Assembly (NCBI GenBank): GCA_026122225.1
Contig: JANEZZ010000404.1
Coordinates: forward strand, 248,001-312,000
Reading direction: 5' to 3'
Source of the DNA: Heloderma charlesbogerti
Taxonomy: Eukaryota > Chordata > Lepidosauria > Squamata > Helodermatidae
Length of the DNA stretch: 64,000 bases
A program made the position numbers and the translations under genes. Positions 22,291 through 33,705 of this stretch are shown one piece after another. The notes beneath the pieces were generated by a model that was given only the letters and a program-made list of their open reading frames with translations, was not told where the DNA came from and did not search any database. Numbering within the stretch: the first letter of the stretch is position 1; each line of letters begins with the position of its first letter.

Positions 22291-23689
22291 AAGGACCCAA
22301 ACCTATTTGGAAGCAAGTCCCATTGATTTTAGTGGGACTTGCTTCCAAGTCAAGGTTGTAACTGTCAAAGTTAACATAGGAAGGTTTAAGTTAATAATTT
22401 GCATTAACTCACCAGAATTCCAACCACTGAAGACAAACCTAGCTGGATAAAAGGCAGCACCTTTTAGAGAAGGTTCAGTTTTTATGTTTTAATGGTTTTA
22501 TTAGTTGTGCTAGAAGCTAGATTATGGAAAACATAAGGATCACATTTGGGTCACAAGACCAGGAAAACAGTCACGGAGGATCTTCCTGGAGAGGAAGGAG
22601 TAATTTTTAAAAAGAAAATACTTAAAAGCCAATCTGTGAAATTCCTCCCTGGGGTCATATTGGTATTGTAAATGGGAGGTACACTTAAAAGGACTTAAGG
22701 CCATTATTTGTCAAGAAGGTTTTAATTTGCATTCAATTTTCCTTTCTTTTGGGGGCTTGAGGCACAATCCACCAGGAAGTTGAAATGTGTCGAAATGCAC
22801 CAAAGATATTGAAGAGTAGAATATTCAAATTACAAGCAGCATAAGGAAGGCATGGTGCACGCAAGCTTTGCATGCGCCCAGGGACAATGGTACATCCACA
22901 CTGTAGTTCCCACACTGCCACAATCATTCAGCTGAAAAAGGTGCAGCAGACAGGGAAACATGCAACTCAGGAGACAGAGCCTCACTGCCCCACCCCAGCA
23001 CGCTCCTCTCATTCACATCTCCCTTGTTTCCACATGCAAAAAAGAAACCAGAAGGGGCCTGCATCTTCGCAGCAGCACATAAGGCTACATGTAAGGCTAC
23101 TATTCAGATGACCCAGGCTATGCCAGCTTGCAAGGCATAGATGGAGGAACGGGCAATGGCTTGCCATAACAACCCACACCTGCCCATTGCCAGAACATGA
23201 ACCGGACTCATTCAGTGGTGCCTAGACAACTGGAGCATGGGCCTTTGCGTGCTCTCTGCAGTTGCCACATGGAGCCATGGACCAAGACACTGCAGTGAGT
23301 AAGGTCAAACGTTCAAATTCTTAATCACCTGATAACACCTAAAATATAATGGGTTGGATCCAGAATCTACCTTCTGTTGACAGAATGACTTCACTCGCTG
23401 AAAGTGCCTCCACCCGGTTTTGGGGGATCCCCCCCCTGCACACCACAGCTCACCCAGGGTCCTCTGACCCTCTCTGAAGCATTTTCAGGGGCATGTGGGG
23501 AGGACAGTGGGCACTTCCGCTTCCACCAGCCCAGCTGCATGTGACTAAATCTGGACCCAACTCAATAAGCTCAACAAATCACAATTTTCTGCCCGTTACT
23601 GGTAGCCTCCAGCCTCTTGCCTGAGGAAGACCCCCTCGCTCATCTTAATTTCGGGGCCAGTCCAATGTTCTCCCTCACAGAGACCCAAA
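22291..23689. other. Unassigned non-coding DNA
   Basis: No recognisable element. An inverted pair reading AAGCAAGTCCCATTGA and TCAATGGGACTTGCTT-type sequence occurs near 22312-22347, a small hairpin of about 15 bp arms. Confidence 0.4.
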
Positions 23690-23906
23690 TTTTGCATCTT
23701 TAATGAGCTTCCGTCGTGCATTAAAAACGTGGTTGTTCAGGCAGGCATTTGGGGTGGGTTAGGGTATTTTAGAAAATGTTTTTATTGTAGAATTTTATTG
23801 TTTTAAACTGTTTTATTGTATGTTGTACATCGCCCAGAGTGGCTGGGTGACCAGCCAGATGGGCAATTAATAAATTTAATAATAAATAAATAAATAAATA
23901 AATAAA
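23690..23906 (+). repeat. L2 LINE 3' end with (AAAT)n tail
   Basis: It begins at TTAATGAGCTTCCGTCGTGC and runs through TTAAAAACGTGGTTGTTCAGG to CCAGAGTGGCTGGGTGACCAG and an AAAT tail. It is very close to the 3' end of the L2 at 29037-30688, suggesting a similarly young subfamily. It is about 215 bp, extremely 5'-truncated. Confidence 0.93.
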
Positions 23907-24949
23907 ATTCCATATTATTTGAGTCTTATTAAAGCTTTCAGTTCAGCCAGCATTTCTCGACCACAATTAAGCCAATCAGAAGTTCATTTAATTCGATATT
24001 ATTTTGAACATGGCATCATGCTTGCCCTTAGGTAGGATGAGACACAAGTTCACATACATAAATCTGGTTTTGCATTAATGGACTCCAGGGTTTTCATTAG
24101 CTGACTTGCCATAACTTGGACATGCCTACAGCAGTCTCATCTTGAATCTCTGTATATTTTCCCTGTGTGTGTGTCTATGGAACCTCACCGACAAATGCTG
24201 ACAAGCTTAACCCCCCCCCCCGCCATTTTCATGGGTAGTTCACCTGAGGAAGACGCCTCCCTCACATTTGTTTCAAATGTTGCTTTAAGCTAAATTGCAG
24301 TAGCAGTTCTAACTGAGACAAAAAATACTGCCCAGCTGACAACATCCACAAGTATATAACTTTTTTAGAACCAATTACGCTGTATGGTTAGAAAGGCGGT
24401 AGAAGGTAGGTTTCTTCTTTCCAGCCTATACCTTTATGCCTGGATCTACAGAAGCCTCTGTGCATGTGCAGAGCACTTTTACATGTACACGGAGGGATGG
24501 CAGCTGATTTTAATTTCCAGCAGCAGTTCCTTGTTCCTCAAGGGAAACTGCTTTGGATGACCCTCAGATTGTGGGGTGCGGAGGAGAGCTCATCAAAACT
24601 GAATAAAAGGTTGCACTCTTCAATATCTCCAGAGTAGATTTACTAGATGTTAGTAGGGCTACTCCAGACCAAGAGGGTTGCAGACAAATATTGTAGAAGC
24701 TGTCAAATTGTCTGGTTCCCCAGCTAAAGTACTGCTGACCTCTCTCACATCAAGCTGGAAAAACTCACATCAAGCTGGAAAAACTGCTACAAACGCCAGC
24801 AGTGACAAGACACCCATCTAAGCAGCAAGTCAAACTTTTCAGTTACAGGAAAAGCAGGAAGGAGAGTAATCAGTGGGAAAGGAAGTAAAGAGCTGGGAGA
24901 GAATACACAATCGCAAAGACACCGGGTGTCAGATGCACACGGTAGGCCC
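23907..24949. other. Unassigned DNA upstream of the CpG island
   Basis: It contains a cytosine run at about 24211-24221 and a perfect 19-20-bp tandem duplication at 24747-24785 (unit CTCACATCAAGCTGGAAAAA). If the CpG-island gene is on the minus strand, this is the beginning of its first intron. Confidence 0.45.
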
Positions 24950-26121
24950 CGAGTTTGTTCTTACGGCGAAACAGCCCAGAGGGCCGCGTGCAGCCGGCTC
25001 TTCCGCATGTGGCGTCGCAGATCCTCTCACAAGCAGCAGGTCTCCCTCAGTCACCTCCGCCCGAACACCTCTCCCCGCTTCCTCACTTCACGCACCAGCG
25101 CCACCTTTTCCAGGAGAACGGAGCCTGCTGAAGAGCCCCCCCCCGAACCAGCCCCATCCATCCCTAGCCGTTCCAGAATGCCAAACACTCTACAGCGCTT
25201 GCCTCACGCACTCCCACAAAAGCCCTGCGCGTCATTAAGGACCCAGCCGTAGAGCCCAGCAACCCGCGGCCCGGAATTCCTACGGGAGCAACCAGCCAGA
25301 TCACGGAGGGGCTGGAGTCGAACCTCCACCCAGTCGGATGGTTTTGACCGGAGAATAACGCGGAGCGCGTGTTTCGCGCGTGTCGACGGGAGGGCGAGGC
25401 CCCTCCGTGCGGGGCTGCCCGCGTGCCTCGGGTGGCTCCGGGGCCAAGGCCGGCCCAGCCCGCTCCTGCCGCCCGAGCTCCTCCCCGGGCCTCCCTCCTC
25501 CTTCCTCCCGACCCACCTGCAGGGATCCCGGAAGCCGGCGCGCAGAGCGCTGCCGCCCGGCACCCGCGGGGGGGCTTCTCCGTCCGCGCGGCGGGGCTCC
25601 GCCGGAGGGAGCCGCGGGGCGCGCTGCTCCGCCAGCGCGCAGCGAGCCGGCCTTTCGGCGCGCGGGCAGCGGCCTCGGGCGGTCCGCTCGCCCTCAGAGG
25701 AGGGAAGCCGGCGGCCCCGAGCGGCACCCCCGCTTCTCAAGGGGTTAAAGATGCAGCACGGCCACCGCACACGCTCAACCTGGGCCGCGGCAGGCGGGCG
25801 CTTCTGCCGCAGACGGCCGAGCCCGCCCGCCCCGCGCGGCTCAGCCGCGGTCTGCGCAAGTGGCCGACGCGCGCCGCGGCGCTGGCCGGCGGAGACGCGC
25901 CCCCGCGGGCCGCGAGGCGCCCCGTCCAGCCCGCGCCGGCCGCGGGGGGCGCCCCTCCTTCCCCCAGCCCTGAGGCCGCCCGGCGGTCGCGCGGGGCAGC
26001 TTCGCCCAGCCCTTCCCGGCCACCCAGCCGCAGGCGGGGGCTGCCAGAGCGGGCGCGGGGCGGGCTGGGCAGCGCTCGGCGGCCAGGCTGGCGGGGAAGG
26101 CGGCAGCGGGCAGCTCCTTAC

Positions 26122-26340
26122 CTTAGAGACAGTCATGCAGAAAGCTCCGCAGGAGAAGTGCGCGGGCGGGCGGGGGGGCGGGCGCTTGCCCCGCGACTGC
26201 GGAGAGGGAGCGCGCGGGGGAGCGGGCTGCCTGGAAGAAGCCGCGGCGGGGCTCTCCCCGCAGAGGCGTCCGCGTCAGCGGCTGCAGGGCGCGCGAAGGA
26301 CCACCCCCTCCCCCCCCGCCGCCATCTGATTCAGCCGCCG
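26122..26340 (-). other. Probable first exon of an unidentified minus-strand gene
   Basis: On the minus strand an ATG at 26136-26134 opens a five-codon frame (MTVSK) that is immediately followed at 26121 by GTAAGG. With the preceding AAG this is a near-consensus splice donor. The exon's upstream limit is a guess: it is placed just above the YY1-like element at 26.32 kb, where transcription probably starts. The ATG context is weak (T at -3), so the exon could equally be untranslated. I do not recognise the gene from five residues, and no second exon could be identified to the left. Reading straight through the donor gives a 310-codon frame with Arg/Pro/Ala-rich composition, which I regard as intron read-through. 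Confidence 0.5.
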
Positions 26341-26777
26341 GGCTGCTGTCCGTGGCGGCGCGCGCGGGGGGGAGGAAGGGGGAAGGAGACAAAGGAGCGG
26401 GGCTGGCGAAGGAGCGCCGAAGCGAACGCGCAGCGCAGCCGCCGGGGGGGCGGCGGCGCCGCCCCGCCCGAGAAGGGGGCCGAGGTGGGGGCCGCGCAGC
26501 CCGGGAAGGCCGCGGGCGCCCCTCGGCCGAAGGGCCGCTGCCCGTGGCTGGCTCTCCCCGCGGCAGAGCAGGAGGCACCTGCCTTGCCTGGCGGCGGAGC
26601 GCCCGGCCGCCGCCGCATCCCAGGCAGGCCGCGGAAGGTGACCGCTGGGCGGGCGCGCAAAGGCCCGGGGGCACGGCGCCTTCTCCGGCCCGCCTGGGCT
26701 CCCCGAGGGCCGCTGCGTGCAGGAAGCCAAGAAAAGGCCAGCCTCAGCAACCCGCGTCCGAGCCCAGCGCAGGTCCA

Positions 26778-26993
26778 CGGGTGCCTCCAGGCGAGGCGGT
26801 CATGGCTCCATCGCCCTGCCTCAGGGGCTTAGGGGGCCCGGGCTCGTCGTCCTCCTCGGCTCGTGGCCCTCCCGTGGCCTTCCCACCACTTCTTCTGTCT
26901 TTTTCCTTATCATGGAAAATCCATTGAGCAGGATACGGCGGAGCAGCTGCACAAGGCCTTTGGCCTGCGAGCACGAGGAGCCCTCCCTCCAGA
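26778..26993 (-). mobile_element. MITE family B copy at the CpG-island edge
   Basis: The plus strand reads CATGGAAAATCCATTGAGCAGG within a sequence that matches the complement of the copies at 6838 and 22059, including CTTCCCACCACTTCTTCTGTC. It is diverged and GC-enriched. Confidence 0.6.
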
Positions 26994-27049
26994 CGCACCC
27001 TCGGCCAAGGACGGCAACTAGGGGCCTTCGGTCAGGATCGCTTCCCCAC

Positions 27050-27245
27050 GGGGGTCCTAGCCCGGCGCTGAGAAGGAAAGCCTTCTGCAGCTGGCCTGTC
27101 TTTTCATCCTTAAGGGATTTAACAGGGTAAGAAAAAGACAGACTAGGCCGTGGGGAAACACGGGGGATTCCAGGGCACGATGATGACACGCACCGCCTCC
27201 GGCAACGTCTGTGAAGGAGGCAGGGCAGTGGCGCATCAAAGGCCT
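27050..27245 (+). mobile_element. MITE family B copy, opposite orientation to its neighbour
   Basis: The order CCTTAAGGGATTTAACAGGG, AAACACGGGGGATTCCAGGG and GAGGCAGGGCAGTGGCG matches the sense orientation of the family. With the preceding copy it forms a head-to-head pair spanning 26.78-27.25 kb. Confidence 0.6.
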
Positions 27246-27289
27246 TGGCTTTTCACATCCAGTCAGTGGGGGATGGCCCGTTGGGGCAG

Positions 27290-27975
27290 AAGGTTGCCAG
27301 GCCCAGTTCCTCCGTGAGAGCAGAACTGGTACCAGCCTTATGGAAACAGCTAGTATTCAGGCTGCTCTTGAAGAAACCTAACCTGGACCTAGAAACGAAG
27401 AGCAACTATACGCCGGTGGCTGACATGCCCTTCTCCGGCAAAGTGCTTAAGCAAATGGAAATGGTTGCTAATCAACTCCAGGCCTTCAGGCTGACTTTCT
27501 AGATCTATTTCAGTCCAGCTTTAGACTTGGGGTTGGGACAGAAGCTGCCTTGGTCACCCTGTGGGATGACCTTTGCCGAGAGAAAGACCCTATTGGTTCT
27601 CTTGGATCTCTCAGCAGCTTTCAATCCCATCAATCATGGTATTTTTCTGGATCGGCTGGCTGGGTTGGTAATTGGGGGCACTCTTTCATAGTTGTTCTGT
27701 TCTTACTTCGCTGGCCATTTCTAGAAAGTGGTGCTGGGGGATTTTTCCTCTGTTCTGTGCAATTATATAATGGGGTTCTACAGGGCTTAGATTTCTCCAC
27801 CCCTGATCTACATGACACTGCTGGGGAAGGTGGTCCGTGGATGTGAGCTGAGGTGTTATCAATACGCAGATGACACCCAGCTTTACCTCTCCTTTTCAGC
27901 TAACCCAACGGAGGCAGCGGATGTCATGAATCGGTGCCTGAGCAGAGTAATGGATTGGATGAGGGCCAACAAACG
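27290..27975 (+). mobile_element. Old L2-like LINE reverse-transcriptase fragment
   Basis: Translation in pieces gives LLLKKPNLDLETKSNYTPV and PFSGKVLKQMEMVANQLQ (RT fingers), then after several frame shifts YQYADDTQLYLSFSAN (catalytic YADD, about 27860-27905) and VMDWMRANK. The order is that of the RT in the younger L2 at 29.0-30.3 kb, but the sequence is far more decayed. It is truncated where CR1 begins at about 28010. Confidence 0.8.
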
Positions 27976-28009
27976 TGATGATGATTTCCTGGCCCCTCCA
28001 GGCAATTCC

Positions 28010-29036
28010 TGGCTTGTGTTGCTGATAACTTCCTCCTACAGAAAATAGAGATAGGAACTAGAGGTTCGGCTATTCTTGACTTGATCCTAACCAACAGAGA
28101 TGACTTAGTGGGTAAGGTAACAGTTACAGGAACTCTGGGGGAAAGTGACCATGTTATACTTGAGTTCTTGGTTCTAAAGGAAGCAAAAGCCGAGTGTAGC
28201 CAAATGCATACTCTGGAATTTAGGAAAGCTGATTTTAATAAACTCAGAACAATGATCAGTAAGGTCCCATGGCAAGCGACTCTAACGAGAAAAGGAGTCC
28301 AAGATGGGTGGGAGTCTTTAAAAAAGGAAATTCTCAAGGCACAATTACTAACAATTCCAACAAGAAGAAAAGGTGGAAGACAACAGAAGAAGCCAATGTG
28401 GCTTCACAGAAAGCTTAGAGATGACCTGAAAACACAAAAAGCACACATATAGGAAGTGGAAGGAAGGCCAAGCTACAAAGGAAGAGTAAAGGCAGGTAGC
28501 ACAGAATTGCAGGGATGGCGTCAGGAAGGCTAAAGCTGAGAATGAGCTGAGGTTAGCAAGGTTAAAAAGCAACAAAAAGGCTTTCTTCAGCTACGTGCAT
28601 AGTAAAAGACAGGAAAGAAATGGTGGTTCAACTATTAAATAAGGATGGCAAAATGATAACAGATGACAAAGAAAAGGCAGAAGTGCTCAATTCCTACTTT
28701 GGCTCAGTCTTCTCCTGAAAGAGGGTCTATGACCCCCCTGGCAAAGGCAAAGTACAGGCTGAAGGGACAGGATCGCAGCTTGAGATCGATAGGCATATGG
28801 TCAAGGAACACCTAACTACTTTGAATGAGTTAAAATCTCCAGGGCCAGATGAACTGTATCCTAGAGTAATAAAGGAACTGGCAGAAGAGCTCTCAGAACC
28901 ACTGTCTATTCTCTTTGAGAAATCATGGAGGACGGGTGAAGTGCCAGATGACTGGAGGAGGGCTAATGTTGTCCCTATCATCAAAAAAGGCAAAAAGGAG
29001 GAACCTGGGAACTACAGACCAGTCAGTCTGACATCA
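28010..29036 (+). mobile_element. CR1 LINE, 5' segment (copy B, split by L2)
   Basis: It encodes the end of the endonuclease domain (LILTNRDDLVGKVTVTGTL, ESDHVILEF) and the linker (GGRQQKKPMWLHRKLRDDL). It continues to the RT start (LKSPGPDELYPRVIKELAEE, EVPDDWRRANVVPIIKKGK, NYRPVSL). Frame breaks at about 28452 and 28720 mean it is not functional. It stops in the middle of the RT domain at ACATCA (29031-29036), where the L2 has inserted, and resumes at 30689. Confidence 0.95.
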
Positions 29037-30656
29037 GATACTTGATCCTTGCCCATCTTGGCTCATTATGAGCTGCAGAGAGAGACTGGGTGAGGGGATC
29101 AAGGTGGTGGTGAACGCCTCCCTTGAGGAGGGAGTGATGCCATTAGCCCTCAAGGAGGCAGTGATAAGACCGCTCTTAAAGAAGCCCTCCTTGGATCCTC
29201 AAGTTCTGAACAACTTTCGCCCAGTCTCAAATCTGCCATTTTTGGGCAAGGTGATTGAGCGGGTGGTGGCGGTGCAGTTGAAGGCACACTTGGAAGAAAC
29301 TGATTATCTAGACCCCTTTCAGTCGGGCTTCAGGCCTGGGCATGGGACAGAAACGGCCTTGGTCGCCTTGGTGGATGATATGAGGAGGGCTCTGGATAGG
29401 GGTGAATGCTCCTTCCTTGTTCTCGACCTCTCAGCGGCTTTTGATACCGTTGACCACGGTATCCTCCTGGACTGCCTGGAGGGGTTGGGCATTGGAGACA
29501 CTGTATTGCGGTGGTTCCGGTCCTTCCTCTCCGGCAGGTACCAGAGGGTAGCACTGGGAGAGGAGGTTTCGGACCCGTGGCCACTTACTTGTGGGGTGCC
29601 ACAGGGTTCCATCCTCTCCCCGATGCTATTTAACATCTATGTGAAGCCACTGGGGGCTATCATCAGGAGGTTTGGGGTGCAGTGTCATCAATATGTGGAT
29701 GACACGCAGCTCTACCTCTCGTTCAAATCCTCACCAAGGTTGGCCGTAGAATCCCTGTCCAAATGTCTGGAGACGGTGAGTGGCTGGATGGGGAGGAATA
29801 GGCTGAAGCTGAACCCTGACAAGACCGAGGTACTTTTGGTGGGAGACAAGAGGAGGCTGGGGGATGTTGACCTGGTGTTGAATGGGGTACAGCTACCCTT
29901 GAAAGACCAGGTCCGCAGCCTGGGGGTCATTTTGGACTCCCAGCTGTCCATGGAGGCTCAGGTGTCAGCTGTGAGCCGGACAGCGCTGTATCAACTCCAT
30001 CTGATACGGCAGCTGCGCCCCTTCCTTCCCGACCATCTGCTCCCATTGGTAGTACATGCCCTGGTCTCCTCTCGTTTAGACTACTGTAATGTGCTCTACG
30101 TGGGGTTACCCTTGAAGACGGTTCGGAAGCTGCAGCTGGTACAGAACGCGGCGGCTCGCCTGATTAAAGGCAGCCGCCGGCGAGATCACATCACTCCAGT
30201 GCTGAAGGAGTTGCACTGGTTACCAGTTGTTTTCCGGGTCAAATTCAAGGTGTTGGTTTTGACCTTTAAAACCCTATATGTTCCGGCCCAGCCTATCTTA
30301 AGGAGCGCCTCCAGCAACACCAGACAGGCCACTTAACAAGATCAGCCTCGGATGGCCTTCTCTCTGTCCCATCAGCCAGGACAGCTAGACTGGTGGGGAC
30401 GAGGGAGAGGGCCTTTTCTGTGGTGGCCCCCACTCTGTGGAACTCCCTTATTAGGGAACTCCGTCATGCCCCCTCTTTAATGAGCTTCCGTCGTGCATTA
30501 AAAACGTGGTTGTTCAGGCAGGCATTTGGGGTGGGTTAGGGTATTTTTTTAAAAAATGTTTATGGTAAAATTTTATTGTTTTAAATTGTTTTATGGTGGG
30601 TTGTACATCGCCCAGAGTGGCTGGGTGACCAGTCAGATGGGCGATTAATAAATTAA

Positions 30657-30688
<32 letters not shown>
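29037..30688 (+). mobile_element. L2 LINE nested in CR1, RT frame open
   Basis: This L2 lacks its 5' end (no endonuclease domain) but keeps a 422-codon open frame at 29068-30336 covering the reverse transcriptase and C-terminus. The motifs run in order. NNFRPVSNLPFLGKVIERVV and FQSGFRPGHGTETALVALVD come first, then motif A LDLSAAFDTVDHGILLDCL and motif B GVPQGSILSPMLFNIYV. The catalytic block follows as YVDDTQLYL (YVDD where most relatives have YADD), then NPDKTEVLLVG and LDYCNVLYVGLP near the end. The 3' UTR ends in CCAGAGTGGCTGGGTGACCAG and an (AAAT)n tail. A 6-bp ACATCA repeat flanks it (29031-29036 and 30689-30694). It is the youngest-looking LINE in the window. Confidence 0.95.
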
Positions 30689-31795
30689 ACATCAATCCCT
30701 GGGAAAATACTGGAGCAGATGATAAAGCAATCCATCTGCAAGCACCTTGAAAACAATGCACTGATTGCTCGAAGCCAACATGGATTTGTCAAGAACAAAT
30801 CCTGCCAGACGAATCTGATCTCATTTTTTGATCAGGTCACTTCCCTTGTGGACTGTGGGAATGCTGCGGACATCATATACCTCGACTTCAGCAAAGCTTT
30901 CGACAAAGTGCCCCATGATCTCCTGATGAGCAAACTAGCTCAAAGTGGGCTAGATGAAACAACGATCAGGTGGATCCACAGTTGGCTACAGAATCAGACC
31001 CAAAGAGTGCTTATCAATGGGACCTTCTCAAACTGGGGAGAGGTAACGAGTGGGGTACCGCAGGGCTCAGTCCTGGGCCCAGTGCTCTTCAACATTTGTA
31101 TTAATGTCTTGGAGGAGGAGGTGCAGGGAAAGCTGATCAGATTTGCAGATGACACAAAATTGGGTGGGATAGCTAATACTTTGGAAGACAGAAACAAAAT
31201 TCAAAGTGACCTGGATAGACTGGAGCGCTGGGCAGAAAACAACAGAATGATATTTAATAGGGATAAATGCCAAGTTCTGCACCTAGGAAAAAGAAACCAA
31301 GTGCACAGTTACAAGATGGGGGATACGTGGATCAACAACACTACAAGATCTTGGAATTGTTGTCGATCACAAGCTGAATATGAGCCAACAATGGGATGTG
31401 GCTGCAAAAAAGGCCAATGCTCTTTTGGGCTGCATTCATAGAAGCATAGCTTCCAAATCCCAGGAAGTACTAGTTGCCCTCTACTCAGCACTGGTTAGGC
31501 CTCATCTGGAGTACTGTGTCCAGTTCTGGGCACTGCACTTTAAGAAGGATGCAGACAAACTGGAGAGGGTCCAGAGGAGGGCAACAAAGATGATCAGGGG
31601 ACTGGAAACAAAGCCCCATGAGGAGAGACTGAAATAACTGGGCATGTTTAGCCTTGAGGAGAGAAGGCTGAGGGGAGATATGATAGCGCTCTTCAAGTCC
31701 TTGAAAGGTTGTCCCAGAGAGAAAGGCCAGGATCTCTTCTCAATCATCCCAGAGTGCAGGACACGGAATCATGGGCTCAAGTGACAGCCCCTGTC
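30689..31795 (+). mobile_element. CR1 LINE, 3' segment (copy B, after L2)
   Basis: It resumes exactly where the 5' segment stopped (ATCCCTGGGAAAATACTGGA). A 240-codon frame at 30719-31441 carries RT motif A (YLDFSKAFDKVPHDL), motif B (SGVPQGSVLGPVLFNI) and the catalytic FADDTKLGG. A frame shift near 31345 precedes the C-terminus at 31380-31637. The 3' UTR terminal ATTCTATGATTC repeat is absent; homology ends at about 31795, so the element is slightly 3'-truncated or deleted. Confidence 0.95.
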
Positions 31796-32775
31796 CTTGG
31801 GGCTCATAGCAGTTTATGCATTTAGAAGTTTACATTAAAAATAACACCACATGAAAATTAAAGGGGAAAAGGTACATTTCAGTTTTAATGAAAGTTCACA
31901 CAGATTCAAAAGCCACATTTTTCAAATTACAATCTCAAACTTAATTCCATTCTCAGAGAGAGCTTTTCAATTTGTTGATAATGTTTATGACTTTAACATA
32001 CCAAAACCAATACTTCATGCCCCCTTTTTTTCCCCAAGCCCCCAAGCTCAGCATATCATTGAGTATGGTAGGCCCGGAACCAGAAACCCCTGTGGGCCAG
32101 GTCGGCAGGAATGCCTCACTCCTTATAGTGCCTCCAGGAGTGCCAGTCCACGGAGACAGAAAAAGAGCCAAGTGACACACAGCTCAAATGCCCAGTTTTG
32201 GTAGACTTTCCCCATCCCTGCTGCAGCTAGAAGTGAGGGGCAGCCCATAGAAATCAATGGAGAAATCCAAAATTTCACCAAATCTGTGATTAGGTGGCAA
32301 AAAGATAGCAGCAAAGACAGGAGTGCCTGTTCTTTCTAACTTGGGCCTTTTTTCTTATGAAAAATGTGTTTTGTTTTAGTTTTAAAAATTTTAAATGTAT
32401 CTGCATGTTAACTCAGTGAAGCACAAGTCTTTTGTACACAACTGAGTGCTGGATTCGGCTTGAGAAGTGGCCTGAAGGGGCAATTTACATAGATTAACCT
32501 TTGATGCAATGCAGTGTGTGTTTTGTATGGGGGATTTTTGGCTAGAAATCCAAACCAGCCTCAGCACGCACGCACCCCACCTCCCCCAGCCTGTAATATA
32601 AACAGTGGACTACATGGTAGGGCTACCATAAGCCACTTTCTCTCAGCCACACACATACCCCAACCTGCAATATGGAGATAATGAACTGTATCTTGAGAGT
32701 GTGGTGACAGAACAAGTCAAGGTTTTCTTGGATGACAATGACCTGATTTGCATGACACAAAACCCCATGGGGGGT
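31796..32775. other. Unassigned non-coding DNA
   Basis: No recognisable repeat, gene or RNA. Open frames at 31851-32204 (+) and 31953-32180 (-) overlap and have no known motif. Confidence 0.45.
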
Positions 32776-33705
32776 TCATAGAATCATAGAATAGTAGGGT
32801 TAGAAGGGGCCTATAAGACCATCGAGTCCAACTCCTTGCTCAGTGCAGGAATCCAAGTCAAAGCATTGCTAACAAGTGGCTGTCCAGCTTCATCTTGAAT
32901 GCCTCCCATGTGGGAGAGCCCACCACCTCCCTAGGGAATCTGTTCCATTGTCATATTTCTCCAACAGTCAGGAAGCCCCTCCTGATGTTCAGCCAGAATC
33001 TGGCTTCCTGCAACCTGAGCCCACCATTCTGTGTCCTGCACTCTGGAATAATCGAGAAGAGATCCTGGCCTTCCTCTCTGACAACCTTTCAAGGACTTGA
33101 AGAGCGCTATCCTATCTCCCCTCAGTCTTCTCTTCTCAAGGCTAAACATGCCCACTTCTTTCAGTCTCTCTTCATAGGCTTTGTTTCCAGTCCCCTGATC
33201 ATCTTTGTTGTCCTCCTCTGAACCCTCCCCAGTTTGTCTGCATCCTTCTTAAAAGTGTGGTGCCCAGAACTGGACACAGTACTCCAGATGGGGCCTAACC
33301 AGAGTTGAGTAGAGGGGAACTAGTACTTCCTGGGATTTGGAAGCTATGCTTCTATGAATGCAGCCCAAAAGAGCATTGGCCTTTTTTGCAGCCACATCAC
33401 TTTGTTGGCTCATATGCAGCTTGTGATCGACAACAATTCCAAAATCCTTCTTGCTTGTAGTGTTGTCGAGTCACGTATCCCCATCTTGTAACTGTGCATT
33501 TGGTTTCTTTTTCCTAGGTGCAGAACTTGGCATTTATCCCTATTAAATTCCATTCTGTTGTTTTCTGCTCAGTGCTCCAGGCTATCAAGATCACTTTGAA
33601 TTTTGTTTCTGTCTTCCAAAGTATTAGCTATCCCGCCCCATTTTGTGTCATCTGCAAATTTGATCAGCATTCCCTGTACCTCCTCCTCCTCCTCCAAGTC
33701 ATTAA
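32776..33705 (-). mobile_element. CR1 LINE 3' part (copy C), fused to family A element
   Basis: Antisense CR1 from the terminal ATAGAATCATAGAATAG at the left to the FADD/LEEEVQG region of RT at the right. Homology ends abruptly at ATTAATAAA (about 33705), where family A MITE-like sequence begins. The 55.2-kb CR1 ends at the same CR1 position. Reading frames are broken. Confidence 0.93.

Larger units (their letters stand above)
24950..27050. promoter_or_regulatory. CpG island (probable promoter)
   Basis: GC content and CpG frequency jump abruptly relative to the CpG-depleted flanks, most strongly at 25370-26730, with many GGGGCGG and GCGCGC stretches. Long open frames on both strands here (up to 487 codons at 25369-26832 on plus and 310 at 25204-26136 on minus) are expected from a stop-codon-poor GC-rich sequence and have the low-complexity Arg/Pro/Ala/Gly composition of such frames. 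A minus-strand CCGCCATC-complement (AGATGGCGGC) at about 26318-26328 resembles a YY1 site, which in vertebrate promoters normally sits just downstream of the start of transcription and points along the gene. That favours transcription leftward. Confidence 0.85.

Noticed and set aside
25204..26136. 310-codon open frame on the minus strand starting MTVSK
   Set aside because: Only the first five codons precede a strong splice donor; the rest looks like intron read-through with low-complexity composition.
25369..26832. 487-codon open frame on the plus strand within the CpG island
   Set aside because: GC-rich DNA has few stop codons; the translation is Arg/Pro/Ala/Gly-rich without domain structure and overlaps similarly long frames on the other strand.
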